Below are positions 44,619 to 54,300 of a DNA stretch of 64,000 nt, in pieces. A model generated the notes under the pieces. The model saw nothing but the letters and a program-made list of their open reading frames with translations, ran no database searches and was not told the DNA's origin. The position numbers and the translations under genes are program-made. Within the stretch, counting starts at the first letter, position 1. The number at the start of each line of letters is the position of its first letter. Origin of the DNA: Hwanghaeella sp965227365 (GTDB lineage Bacteria; Pseudomonadota; Alphaproteobacteria; UBA8366; Aestuariispiraceae); the NCBI RefSeq assembly GCF_965227365.1, contig NZ_OZ245754.1, forward strand, positions 558,001 through 622,000. Direction: 5' to 3'.

Positions 44619-44839
44619 GGCCCGGCTCTTGCGGAAGGCAGGCAGGTATCTCTGTCGCCATCAGCACCTTCCGCGTACCGGCTTGGCTGGGCATGCACTG
44701 GCAGACTATCGGTAACTAATATTTAACTCCTTGAAGGCTAAACAAATGGATGGCGAGTGGCGCGTTCCGGCCGTTCGGAATGTCAGATGATCGCCTCGTT
44801 TGATGAAGGCTAGGCTAGACGGCCGTTTGGGAGTTTTGA

Positions 44840-46003
44840 ATGTCGAGCCGCAAGCTCATCGTTCTGGATGACGATGAAGTCGCCCGCGAGATCGTATCCG
44901 CGAGCGCACAGCGTGCCGGCTTTTCCTGTGTCGGTTATTCTTCGGCTGCTGAACTGCACCAGGAGGCGGGTCTTCATGAATTCGATCTTCTGGTTCTCGA
45001 TCTGAATCTGCTCGATACTGACGGTGTCGAAGTTCTGCAGTATCTCAGCGGCCGAGAGTTCAAGGCGCCGATCCTTCTTGTCAGCAGCCTGGAAGAGCGC
45101 GTGCTTTTTTCGACCCTGCGTGTCGGCACGTCGCTCGGCCTTCAATTGCTGGACCCGGTGCGCAAACCTCTGAGACCTTCGGAACTGGGCAATATTCTTG
45201 CCTCGATATCGAATACCAGCGCGCCGTTACGGCAGGAAGACCTCAAAACCGGCTTGGAACAGGGCCATTTCCGGGTCGCCTACCAGCCCAAGGTATCGCT
45301 CCAGGACGGCAGGGTGGTCGGGGCTGAAGCCCTGGCCCGGTGGAACCATCCGGACCGCGGCCCGATTTCCCCGGTGGAATTCATTACCTTGGCGGAAGAC
45401 GGTCCCCTGATCGCGGATCTCACATACTTCGTTGCCGGAACCGCCGTTGAAGATTGCGGGGCGTGGTCCACCGCCGGTTTCCATTTGTCTGTCGCGATCA
45501 ACGTTTCCGCCAAGTCATTGACCGACCGGTCTTTCAGCGATCGACTGGCCGAACTTGTCCGTCGCAGCAACCTGCAGACGGACCAGATCACCTTGGAAAT
45601 CACGGAAACTTCCGCGATGTCGGATGCTTCCGCGATGCTGGCGATGCTGACCCAGCTCCGTATTCGCGGATTCAATCTCAGCATGGACGATTTCGGGACC
45701 GGCTACTCCAGCTTGATGCAATTGCACCGACTGCCGTTCTCGGAGGTGAAGATCGACAAGAGCTTTATCCTCGGAATGGACACGGACCAGGAAGCACGTG
45801 TCATATCCCGCGCGATGATCGGGTTGGGACACAATCTGGGTATGCGCGTCGTGGCGGAAGGGATTGAGAGCAAGGGCGTCATGCAAATGTTGCAGGAAGA
45901 AGGCTGCGATATCGGGCAAGGCTACTACTTGGGCAAGCCGATGTGGCAGCATGAGTTCCTGGATTGGTTGGGAGACTCTGCCGTCGCAGTTCCAGCTGAA
46001 TGA
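44840..46003 (+). CDS. Response regulator with EAL c-di-GMP phosphodiesterase domain
   Basis: A 387-residue two-domain protein. Residues 1-120 form a receiver domain with acidic DDDE at the start, phospho-acceptor Asp in LLVLDLNLLDTDG, Thr/Ser in VSS and Lys in RKPL. Residues about 135-380 form an EAL domain with all catalytic positions seen: AEALARW, INVSA, ITETS, MDDFGTGYSS, KIDKSF, AEGIE and GQGYYLGKP, so it should hydrolyse c-di-GMP. Its stop overlaps the start of a hybrid histidine kinase gene (ATGA at 46000-46003), so the kinase is the likely input. Confidence 0.93.
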   Translation: MSSRKLIVLDDDEVAREIVSASAQRAGFSCVGYSSAAELHQEAGLHEFDLLVLDLNLLDTDGVEVLQYLSGREFKAPILLVSSLEERVLFSTLRVGTSLGLQLLDPVRKPLRPSELGNILASISNTSAPLRQEDLKTGLEQGHFRVAYQPKVSLQDGRVVGAEALARWNHPDRGPISPVEFITLAEDGPLIADLTYFVAGTAVEDCGAWSTAGFHLSVAINVSAKSLTDRSFSDRLAELVRRSNLQTDQITLEITETSAMSDASAMLAMLTQLRIRGFNLSMDDFGTGYSSLMQLHRLPFSEVKIDKSFILGMDTDQEARVISRAMIGLGHNLGMRVVAEGIESKGVMQMLQEEGCDIGQGYYLGKPMWQHEFLDWLGDSAVAVPAE

Positions 46004-49000
46004 ACATTGCCCGAAACGACCAAGACACGGATAAGGACGATGCCCTCTGGAAAGAGGTGGGATTAGGCCATCTCGAAGGTCTTGAGCTTTCACAGCGGCC
46101 GGTTTGGATCTGGGATCTGACCAGCGAGCGGATCGAATGGGGCAATGCCGCCGCCCTCGCCTTCTGGCATGTTCCCGATATCGAAACCCTGCGTCCATCG
46201 AGCGAGATTCGATCCGTCGCCGCCAGGAAGCGTGTCGCCGCCTATGGTGACCGTGTCGCTGCTGGCGAGGTCGTTGACGAAGATTGGACGATGTATCCGG
46301 GCGGAAAACCGATTTCCGCCCGAATCATCGTGTCGGGATGTCGGTTCCGAGGGAAAAAGGCCTTGCTGTGCGAGGCGGTTGAAGGCGTCACCGCCACCAA
46401 GGAAGCGGGCGCCTATGCCCTGCGCGCTTTCGCGGAGACCTTTCATGTCTCTCCGATCGCGGAGATCGTCTGCAATACGGACGGTAGAATTCGATTTCTC
46501 AATCCCGCGGCCATGGAAGCATTCGGTGTCATGGCCGGCGCGCGTTTCATCGATATCGCGGACGCTTCAGCGGCCTCTGAACTCGAACACATTATGAAGG
46601 TTCAGGTCAGTCAGCCCTATCGGACGAAGGACGTGAAGTTCGGCGCCGACACTGACGCCCGCTGGTGGCGCATTGTCGCGCAAGCGGGAAAGGACACGAC
46701 GACGGGCGAAGATGCCGTCTATCTCTACCTGCTTGACGTAACGGCGGAGCGGGAGGCGGCGCAGGCGGTACTGGCCCAGGAAAAAATGTTCGCGATGGCC
46801 TTCAATGCCTTGCCATTAGGGTTCTCTCTCAAGGACGCGGACGCACGCTATATCTTCGTCAATGAATTCCTGGAACGTCTTTTCGGCAAGAAGCGACAGG
46901 AGATCGTGGGCAAGATCATCACCGAAGTAGCCTGTTTCGACGGTGTCGACGAAGCGCTGGAGGCGGATCTCGAGGCATTGCGGACCGGCCGGTCCAGTCG
47001 GGTCCAGGAGGTTCACCCGATCGATGGCAAGATGTGCCACATCTTGCGGGGGCGCGAGGTCGTGGACGGCCTTGATGGCAGGAATTGGCTGCTGAGCTTC
47101 GGCTTGGATGTCACTGATCAAGTATTGGCACAGGAAGACCTGCAATCCGAGAAAGACTTCGTACAGGCTGTTTTGGATACGGCGCCGATCCTGGTGTTCA
47201 CCCGCAGGAGGAACGGCGAATTCGGGTTCGTGAATCAGGCGGCCAAGCATTTCCTGAACGATAAGCCGACGCCGATCCTGGGCATGGACCCATTGGGCGC
47301 CGGACGCGAAGACGACCCCGGCGCTGCCATCGATTCCGTTTACGATCTTGTCGAACAACGTCAGGACCGCGTCACGACTGAAACGGTTTACCGGACGGAA
47401 GCGGGCGAGGAGCGGTCGTTTCGGACAACCAGTCTTCCCCTGAACCGATCGAAAGGCGATTTGGAAGTGCTTTCCGTATCCGTGGACATCACGGAACTGA
47501 GGCAGGCGCGGATGGTTGCCGAACGGGCGAACGAGGCCAAGAACGGTTTCCTGGCGGCAATCAGCCACGAAATCCGCACACCGCTGAATGGGGTGCTGGG
47601 CATCGCGCGCCTGCTTGAGGATACAAAACTGGACCGCGACCAGGAGCAGATGGTTCAGACGGTTCAGGAATCCGGTCAGCACCTGCTGTCGTTGATCAAC
47701 GATATTCTCGATTTCTCAAAGATCGAAGCGGGCGCGGTGACTTTGGAGGAAGAGTCTTTCGACCTTCATTCCTCGCTCGCCTATATCGCCGATATTCTGT
47801 CCCCACGGGCACAACAGGCAAATATCGACGTCCTGTTCACCGTGGATGGCGCTGTTCCGCGCGGGCTGACCGGCGATCTCGGCCGGGTACGTCAGATCCT
47901 GGTCAATCTGATCGGGAACTCTATCAAATTCACCAAACAAGGCGGCGTGCATCTTTCCGTCGATGTCGAGGAACGGAAGGACGAGTTGGTTCGGCTGCGC
48001 TTCGCCGTCACCGATACTGGCATCGGCATACCGGAAGCTGCCCTGCCGACATTGTTCGACCCCTTTACGCAAGTCGATTCCAGCGCGACCAGGCGCTATG
48101 AGGGCGCCGGGCTGGGTTTGGCGATATGCATGCGCTTGGCCACTTTGATGAACGGCGAGTTGGATGTTGTCAGTAAATTGGGCTCGGGCAGCACATTCAC
48201 CGTGATCCTTCCGTTCATCGTGACGGAGAGCGCGGCCGGTCGCGACATGAATCTCGAAAATCCGCTCGATGGGTTGCATGTGAATATTGTCGGCTTTTCG
48301 CCGCTGGCGGCGAAAGCGCTTTCCGGTCAGGTCCTGGGTTGGGCGGGCCGGCCGGCCGTTTTCGGATCAGTTGCGGAGGTTCCGGATCCAGCCGCATCCG
48401 ATCTCATGATCATGCCGGAGGCGGTGGCGCGAACGGCCAACGGCGGGGCAGCTGCCGAACGGTGCCCGACTTTGCTGTTGCTGGATTGGGCCGAATCCCA
48501 GGCCAATATCTCCACTTCGGGATTCGATACCCTGCGCCGTCCAATCTCTCCTTTAAAACTGGCGGGCGCGATCAGACGGGCGCTCGCCGCCGGCGGCACG
48601 ATCGAACCTGATGACGACGACTATCAAATGCAGGAGGATGCCGAGAAACTGGCCAGCGACACGGCTTCGGCGCTTCAAATCTTGGCTGAAAAGAAGAACA
48701 AGTCTTTGCGGATACTCATCGCCGAGGACAATAACGTAAATCAGTACGTCATTGGCCAGATGGTCCGAAATGTCGGTCATACGGCGGATATCGTGGGCAA
48801 TGGTTTGGAGGCGGTCCAGGCGGCGGCCTCGCTTCCGTACGATGTCATCCTGATGGATGTTCGGATGCCGGAAATGGATGGCATCGAAGCGACGGCAAAA
48901 ATCCGGCAGTTACCCCTCCCGGCCGGCAAGATACCGATCATCGCGATGACCGGCGACGTTCTGCAGGAAACGGTCGATGCCTGTTACAAAGCGGGCATGG

Positions 49001-49449
49001 ACGGTTATATCGCCAAGCCTTTCGATCGTGACGTGCTGATGACGGAATTGGCCAATCTGGTCGGCAGCGGACGTATTTCCAGCACTCAGACCATGAGCCC
49101 CACCCTGCCGATCGCCGATGAAATCGACGAGGAAATGGTCTTCGAGATGCTTCAGGTCCTCGGCAGCGAAGACTACATGCGGCTTTTGGACCAGACGGTG
49201 GTCCGAACCAAGACGGTGATCGAGGATATGCGGCGCGCGGCAGCCGTCCGCGGCACAGATGAACTGGTGCAGAAGGCCCATGCCTTGCAATCCTCGCTCG
49301 GCCATCTCGGCTTGAAACATGCCCGGGATGTATGCCTGTTCATCGAGCAGAACGCGCCGAGGCGTGACATGTCCGAGATTTCCGCTGAGATCGACAAACT
49401 GGGCGAGGTCGTCGAGCGCGGCGTTTCGCGCATCAAGTCGGACCATTGA
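46000..49449 (+). CDS. Hybrid sensor histidine kinase with PAS repeats, receiver and HPt domains
   Basis: An 1149-residue soluble kinase. Four PAS-like domains occupy about 25-130, 143-250, 262-380 and 385-500. A HisKA/HATPase core follows, with phospho-acceptor His523 in ISHEIRTPLNG, N box NLIGNSIKF and G boxes DTGIGI and GAGLGLAI. A degenerate receiver-like stretch (about 757-865) lacks a clear acceptor; a true receiver (903-1020, Asp953) and an HPt domain (about 1046-1149, His1094 in KAHALQSS) end the chain. No membrane helices. Co-translated with the EAL response regulator, so it probably controls c-di-GMP breakdown by phosphorelay. Confidence 0.92.
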   Translation: MNIARNDQDTDKDDALWKEVGLGHLEGLELSQRPVWIWDLTSERIEWGNAAALAFWHVPDIETLRPSSEIRSVAARKRVAAYGDRVAAGEVVDEDWTMYPGGKPISARIIVSGCRFRGKKALLCEAVEGVTATKEAGAYALRAFAETFHVSPIAEIVCNTDGRIRFLNPAAMEAFGVMAGARFIDIADASAASELEHIMKVQVSQPYRTKDVKFGADTDARWWRIVAQAGKDTTTGEDAVYLYLLDVTAEREAAQAVLAQEKMFAMAFNALPLGFSLKDADARYIFVNEFLERLFGKKRQEIVGKIITEVACFDGVDEALEADLEALRTGRSSRVQEVHPIDGKMCHILRGREVVDGLDGRNWLLSFGLDVTDQVLAQEDLQSEKDFVQAVLDTAPILVFTRRRNGEFGFVNQAAKHFLNDKPTPILGMDPLGAGREDDPGAAIDSVYDLVEQRQDRVTTETVYRTEAGEERSFRTTSLPLNRSKGDLEVLSVSVDITELRQARMVAERANEAKNGFLAAISHEIRTPLNGVLGIARLLEDTKLDRDQEQMVQTVQESGQHLLSLINDILDFSKIEAGAVTLEEESFDLHSSLAYIADILSPRAQQANIDVLFTVDGAVPRGLTGDLGRVRQILVNLIGNSIKFTKQGGVHLSVDVEERKDELVRLRFAVTDTGIGIPEAALPTLFDPFTQVDSSATRRYEGAGLGLAICMRLATLMNGELDVVSKLGSGSTFTVILPFIVTESAAGRDMNLENPLDGLHVNIVGFSPLAAKALSGQVLGWAGRPAVFGSVAEVPDPAASDLMIMPEAVARTANGGAAAERCPTLLLLDWAESQANISTSGFDTLRRPISPLKLAGAIRRALAAGGTIEPDDDDYQMQEDAEKLASDTASALQILAEKKNKSLRILIAEDNNVNQYVIGQMVRNVGHTADIVGNGLEAVQAAASLPYDVILMDVRMPEMDGIEATAKIRQLPLPAGKIPIIAMTGDVLQETVDACYKAGMDGYIAKPFDRDVLMTELANLVGSGRISSTQTMSPTLPIADEIDEEMVFEMLQVLGSEDYMRLLDQTVVRTKTVIEDMRRAAAVRGTDELVQKAHALQSSLGHLGLKHARDVCLFIEQNAPRRDMSEISAEIDKLGEVVERGVSRIKSDH

Positions 49450-49567
49450 CGGGCCGTCCCCGACCGCGGCGGGGCTTGTCACACTAGGCCCTATCTTCTA
49501 AACGCCTGTTTATCCGCGACGGGCGATCCGCCCGGCCAAAATTTCAAAAAAGAGGAAACCTTCTTTC

Positions 49568-50699
49568 ATGCGGGCTGAAATTCAGACTGTGGTCGACGAA
49601 CTCAAGCAGTCCTTGGAACTGCTGAGGAGGCATCTTTGACTTGGAGAATTCCAAGAAACGCCTGCTTGAACTGAATGCCCGGGTCGAAGACCCGACCCTG
49701 TGGGACAATGCCGCCGAAGCGCAGAAGATCATGCGTGAACGCTCGTCCCTTGAATCCCGTATCGGGGGCTATGAGGAACTCGAAAACGGCTTGAACGACA
49801 ATGTCGAGCTGATCGAGATGGGCGAGGCCGAAGGCGACACCGATGTCGTCTCGGAAGCGGAAGATGCGCTTGTCGCCTTGGGCGATACGGCGCGCAAACT
49901 GCAGATCGCCAGCCTTCTGTCCGGCGAAGCCGATGCGAATAATTGCTTCCTGGAAGTTCATGCCGGAGCCGGCGGGACAGAATCTCAGGATTGGGCCAGC
50001 ATGCTGCTGCGCATGTACACCCGCTGGTGCGATCAGAACGGCTACAAGACGCAGGTCATCGAAGAAAGCCCGGGCGAAGAAGCGGGCATCAAGTCCGTCA
50101 CGCTGAAAATCGACGGACCGGACGCCTATGGCTGGCTGAAGACCGAAACCGGCGTGCATCGCCTGGTTCGGATATCGCCTTTCGACTCCAATGCGCGGCG
50201 GCACACCAGTTTCTCGTCGGTCACGGTTTATCCGGAAATCGATGATTCCATCGAAGTGGAAATCGAGGACAAGGATCTGCGCATCGACACCTATCGCGCG
50301 TCAGGCGCCGGCGGTCAGCACGTCAACCGAACCGACAGTGCCGTCCGTATCACCCATATCCCGACGGGCATCGTGGTCCAGTGTCAGAACGACAGGTCGC
50401 AGCACAAGAACCGTGCTCAGGCGATGAAGATGCTGGAAGCACGGATCTACGAGATGGAGTTGCGCAAGCGCGAGGAAGCCGCCCAGGCCGAGCATGAAGC
50501 CAAGACCGATATCGGCTGGGGCCACCAGATCAGATCCTACGTGCTTCAGCCATACCAGATGGTGAAGGATCTGCGCACGGGGGTCGAAAAAGGCAATGCC
50601 CAGGGCGTGCTGGACGGCGACCTGACGGAATACCTTGAAGCCGCGCTGTCCATGAAACTGGATGGCGGACCGAACGCGCCGGTCGAGGATATCGACTAG
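49568..50699 (+). CDS. prfB: Peptide chain release factor 2, with programmed +1 frameshift
   Basis: The 376-residue release factor for UGA and UAA codons. The zero frame starts at ATG 49568 and runs 23 codons to CTT TGA (49634-49639); a +1 shift continues from GAC at 49638 to TAG at 50697-50699. The GGQ hydrolysis motif is in GAGGQHVNRT, and the tripeptide codon-recognition region contains SPFDSNARRHTSF. Gene models that start at TTG 49641 lose the N-terminus. It autoregulates: low RF2 favours the frameshift. Confidence 0.96.
49625..49640 (+). promoter_or_regulatory. prfB programmed +1 frameshift site
   Basis: AGGAGG (49625-49630), a three-base spacer CAT, then CTT TGA C. This is the canonical RF2 recoding layout: an internal Shine-Dalgarno just upstream of the slippery CTT and the in-frame UGA. 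Confidence 0.95.
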
Positions 50700-50707
50700 C
50701 GATCCGG

Positions 50708-51592
50708 TTATTTTTCCAGGAAGAAATCAAGCAAGAGCCCGGCGGTTTCGTCGGGCTTTTCTTCTGCCAGGAAATGCCCACACTCCGCCAGGGCCCGACC
50801 GCGAACGTCCGCTGCCCGTTCCCGCCAGCAGGCCAGGACATCGTATTGCGCTTCCATCACGGCCGCGCCGCCCCAGATTGCCAGAAGGGGGCAGGCGATC
50901 TTGGTGGTTAGATCCTCTTCGTCATGAACGAGGTCGATCGTCGCGGCCGCGCGATAATCCTCACAGGATGCATGGATCATGGCCGGGTCGTTCCAGCAGC
51001 GTTGGTATTCCGCATAGGCTTCCGGGTGAAAGTAGCTGTTGCCCTGGGGTGAGAGGCTTCCGGTCTTGAAACCGTAGTAGAAATCCGGATCCGCGCCGAT
51101 CAGAGTTTCCGGAAGCGGGTTCGGCTGGGCCAGGAAGAACCAGTGGTAATAGGCCATCGCGATGCCCTGGTGGGACTCCGAGAAGATCTTGTGGGTCGGG
51201 ACGATGTCGAGCACGGCCAGACGCTCGACCCGGTCCGGATGGTCCATCGTCAGCCGATGGGCGACACGACCGCCGCGGTCGTGACCGGCTAGTAGGAACT
51301 TCGTGAAACCAAGCGCCTCCATCACGGCGACCTGGTCGCGGGCGCTGGCGCGTTTGGAATAGGGGAAATGGTCCGACGTCGTTTCCGGCTTGCCGCTGTC
51401 GCCGTAGCCTCGCAGGTCCGGCGTGACGACGGTGAAGTGTTCCGCCAGTTTCGGTGCAACCGCGTGCCACATGGCGTGGGTCTGCGGATAACCGTGCAGC
51501 AACAGGACGGGCGGGCCATTGCCGCCGATGCGCAGGTTGATCTCCGTATCCGCTGTTGCGATCCGCTTTTGCTCGAACCTCTCGAATAACAT
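50708..51592 (-). CDS. Haloacetate (fluoroacetate) dehalogenase-like alpha/beta hydrolase
   Basis: A 294-residue alpha/beta hydrolase. Aligned by spacing to the Rhodopseudomonas fluoroacetate dehalogenase, the whole catalytic set is present: nucleophile Asp105 and Arg106/Arg109 in GHDRGGR, acid Asp129 in VLDIVPT, halide-binding His150 and Trp151 in YYHWFFLAQP, Tyr213, and His273 in ECGHFLAE. Family enzymes hydrolyse the C-F or C-Cl bond of haloacetates. Converges on prfB 8 bp away. Related epoxide hydrolases lack the His-Trp pair, which supports the dehalogenase reading. Confidence 0.8.
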   Translation of the reverse strand: MLFERFEQKRIATADTEINLRIGGNGPPVLLLHGYPQTHAMWHAVAPKLAEHFTVVTPDLRGYGDSGKPETTSDHFPYSKRASARDQVAVMEALGFTKFLLAGHDRGGRVAHRLTMDHPDRVERLAVLDIVPTHKIFSESHQGIAMAYYHWFFLAQPNPLPETLIGADPDFYYGFKTGSLSPQGNSYFHPEAYAEYQRCWNDPAMIHASCEDYRAAATIDLVHDEEDLTTKIACPLLAIWGGAAVMEAQYDVLACWRERAADVRGRALAECGHFLAEEKPDETAGLLLDFFLEK

Positions 51593-51637
51593 GGTGCCTC
51601 CCCTTACGATTCCGCCGGATCTATATCCGCCCGGCGA

Positions 51638-52588
51638 TTATGATTTCGGGCGCCTGTTTGCCAGATATATCCCCGGCATGACCAGGGCGGCTCCGATCAG
51701 GTGATAACTCTGAAGCGTCTCGCCCAGGAAAAACCAGGCGAGAAAGGCGACGTAGACCGGCCCCAGATACAGGATCAGGCTGCCGCGCGCGGCGCCGAGC
51801 ACGGCCTGCGCCTTGGCATAGGCCTGATAGGCGCCGAAACCGGGCAGCAGGATCAGCAGGACGATGGCGATGATGCCGTCCTGCGTGAAGGGCATCGGCT
51901 TCACATACAGTGTTTCCCAGATGTAGAACGGCGCCAGCAGGATGGTTCCCGCGCCGCAGATCGCGGTGAACCGCGTCATCATCCCCATCGCGCTGGGACG
52001 GTATTTCAGCATGATGGCGTAAACCGCCCAGCCGGTGACGGCGCCCATGATCCACAGGTCGCCGATGGTGAAATGCAGGTTCTTGAAGGCCGTAAGATCG
52101 CCGCGGGCGATAATCCACAATACGCCGGCGAGGCATATCAATCCGCCGACCACCTGGATTGCCGTCAGACGTTCCCCGTAAAACCGCCAAGCCAGAAAGA
52201 CGATCATCACCGGCGCGGACGCATAAAGCAGGCCGATATTGGTCGCCGTCGTCGTCTCGGCCCCAACATAGACGAAGGCGCCGCATACACCCATGCCCAA
52301 GGCGCCCAGGATGACCAGGTCCTTCCATTCCCGCATCACGTCGTGGCGGTGCTGCCACAGTTTCGGTCCGCGGATCATAAGCATCAGGATCAGAACGCCG
52401 AACCAGCGCCAGAAGGCGAGGGCGACGGGCGGGGCGGTATCCGCCATCCACCGGGCGACCAGCATGTTGGCGCCGAACATTGCGGGTGCCGAGAGCAGAA
52501 GCGCATAGGCCACCTGCCGCTCGCTGAGGCCGGCAAATCCGTGCTGGTCCGCAGCGTCGCCGCCGCTTGAAATCTTTGGGTCCGACAT
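51638..52588 (-). CDS. EamA-domain DMT-superfamily transporter
   Basis: A 316-residue membrane protein with about ten helices in two EamA repeats, seen as PAMFGANMLVARW at the first and TGWAVYAIMLKYRPSAMG at the second. DMT permeases export amino acids, metabolites or drugs. Start MSDPKISS at 52586-52588. Substrate unknown. Confidence 0.86.
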   Translation of the reverse strand: MSDPKISSGGDAADQHGFAGLSERQVAYALLLSAPAMFGANMLVARWMADTAPPVALAFWRWFGVLILMLMIRGPKLWQHRHDVMREWKDLVILGALGMGVCGAFVYVGAETTTATNIGLLYASAPVMIVFLAWRFYGERLTAIQVVGGLICLAGVLWIIARGDLTAFKNLHFTIGDLWIMGAVTGWAVYAIMLKYRPSAMGMMTRFTAICGAGTILLAPFYIWETLYVKPMPFTQDGIIAIVLLILLPGFGAYQAYAKAQAVLGAARGSLILYLGPVYVAFLAWFFLGETLQSYHLIGAALVMPGIYLANRRPKS

Positions 52589-52811
52589 AGCGATTTTGAT
52601 ATAGCGCGTAAGGGTTCGCCGCCAGCCGAGGGGCCGGAAAAAGCCTTATGATACGATTCCGGTTAAATGCCGCCTACGAAGTGTGGACGGGTCGGTATTT
52701 ATCATTATTGTTTCACGTGTCTCTGGTATGGATAGCGTGGCGTAGAGGCCCAACCGCGTGTTCTTTTTCCGAGGCTGAGAACAACGTGGTGTCTGTCCAG
52801 GTACGGTTTCC

Positions 52812-53417
52812 GTGAGCAGAAGTTGGATAGGTCGTAAGAGCAGGAACTTCGGGCGAATGCTGCGTCGTCGCCTTGTCGTGCCCATGTTCTCCAGCAAACG
52901 TCCGCCTGAATTCGCGGCGCGCGGCGTCCTATTCGGCATCTTTTTCGCCTTCACGCCGCTGGTCGGTGTGCAACTGGCTGTCATCCTGGCGTTCTGGTCT
53001 TTCGTCCGCGCCTTCGTTCCGCGCTGGGATTTCAATCTGATCGTCGCGATGGCCTGGATCTGGACGACCAACGTCTTCACGCTGGGCCCGATCTATTACG
53101 GTTTCGTCCTGACCGGGCAGGTCATGCTGGGCCGTTGGGATGAACCGCTGGGCTATGACGCCTTCAGTTCGCGGCTGCATGAATTGCTGGCGGCGAAACC
53201 GGATGCCAGCATGCTCGAAGAATTCTGGTACGGGACGGTGAGCGTTCTGGACGCTTTCGGGCTGCCGCTGTTCCTCGGCTGTGTGCCCTGGGCGGTAGGG
53301 CTAGCCGTGGCCGGTTATTTCTGGTCCCTGCGTTTCGTGCGCCGCCGCAACGAAGCGCGCGCCGCCCGCCGCGCCAGCCGCCGGCAGCACCGCCAGTTCG
53401 TCCGTCACACCGTATGA
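52812..53417 (+). CDS. DUF2062-domain small membrane protein
   Basis: A 201-residue protein with a basic N-terminus, hydrophobic segments and the DUF2062 core SKRPPEFAARGVLFGIFFAFTP with WDFNLIVAMAWIWTTN. It starts at GTG 52812. The tail is Arg-rich. Function of the family is not established; members often sit near ATPases or glycosyltransferases. Confidence 0.85.
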   Translation: MSRSWIGRKSRNFGRMLRRRLVVPMFSSKRPPEFAARGVLFGIFFAFTPLVGVQLAVILAFWSFVRAFVPRWDFNLIVAMAWIWTTNVFTLGPIYYGFVLTGQVMLGRWDEPLGYDAFSSRLHELLAAKPDASMLEEFWYGTVSVLDAFGLPLFLGCVPWAVGLAVAGYFWSLRFVRRRNEARAARRASRRQHRQFVRHTV

Positions 53418-53442
53418 GGCACCTGCCGCCGGGGCTTGGTTC

Positions 53443-54300
53443 TCAAACCAGGGCGCCGTAGAAATCGGGCGGCATCCCGGCCTTTGCGCGACTGTCCTCG
53501 TTGAATGGCGGTTTCAGCATGCCCCGGAAATTGGTCCGGACGAGCTCTCGCCACGTTTCGGCTGGGTCCAGACCCCTTTCGCCGCACAACCAGTCGAACC
53601 ATCGCTTTCCGGCGGCGACATGGGTGATTTCATCGTCATGGATGATTTGCAGACGGTCGGCACTATCGTCGTCGCCGGCGGCCCGCAATTTCGCGATCAT
53701 GGCCGGGGTAACATCCAACCCGCGCGCCTCCAGAACCATCGGCACGATGGCCAGTCGGGTCAGGAGATCATGCGCCGTGTCCTGGGATGCCTGCCAAAGA
53801 CCGTCATGGGCCGGCAAGGCGCCATAGGCGCTTTCCAACTGCTTCAGCCGTTCCGCCAACAACAGGAAATGCTTGGCCTCGTCATCGGCAACCTGGACCC
53901 AGTCGTCCAGGAACGCTTGCGGCGGTTCCGGGGTGCTTCCGGCGAACCGCGCGACAATGTCCCAGGCGAGGTCGATGGCGTTCAACTCGATATGGGCAAG
54001 GGCGTGCAACAGCGCCGCCCGTCCCGCGGTGCCGGTGCCGATCTTGCGTTTCTTCACCTTGGTCGGGCTGATCAGTTCCGGCCTGTCCGGACGTCCCGGA
54101 CGCTCCGGCGGGTGAGAATCCCCGACCGCCGCCACCATGCCGTCGCGCCAAAGCGCGGCATGGCGGCGGGTCGCCAGGGCTTTCTCCGTCGGATCGCTTG
54201 TCTCGAGCACCGCGACGGCACGCGCGGTCAGCGTTAGTTCCGTCTGCAAGGGAGCGCTCGGCTCAAAGCGCCTTGGCGGCGTCCAGGACTTCCTGGGCAT
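53443..54300 (-). CDS. DUF455 ferritin-like protein
   Basis: A 285-residue helical protein of the DUF455 family with a ferritin-like metal site, seen as ALLHALAHIELNAIDLAWDI and AQVADDEAKHFLLLAERL, and KIIHDDEITHVAAG near the C-terminus (Glu and His ligands for a di-iron centre). The ATG at 54298-54300 lies inside the preceding peroxiredoxin gene; a TTG at 54247-54249 would start after it and is about as likely. Role unknown; a link to RNA modification-like oxidases is speculative. Confidence 0.8.
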   Translation of the reverse strand: MPRKSWTPPRRFEPSAPLQTELTLTARAVAVLETSDPTEKALATRRHAALWRDGMVAAVGDSHPPERPGRPDRPELISPTKVKKRKIGTGTAGRAALLHALAHIELNAIDLAWDIVARFAGSTPEPPQAFLDDWVQVADDEAKHFLLLAERLKQLESAYGALPAHDGLWQASQDTAHDLLTRLAIVPMVLEARGLDVTPAMIAKLRAAGDDDSADRLQIIHDDEITHVAAGKRWFDWLCGERGLDPAETWRELVRTNFRGMLKPPFNEDSRAKAGMPPDFYGALV

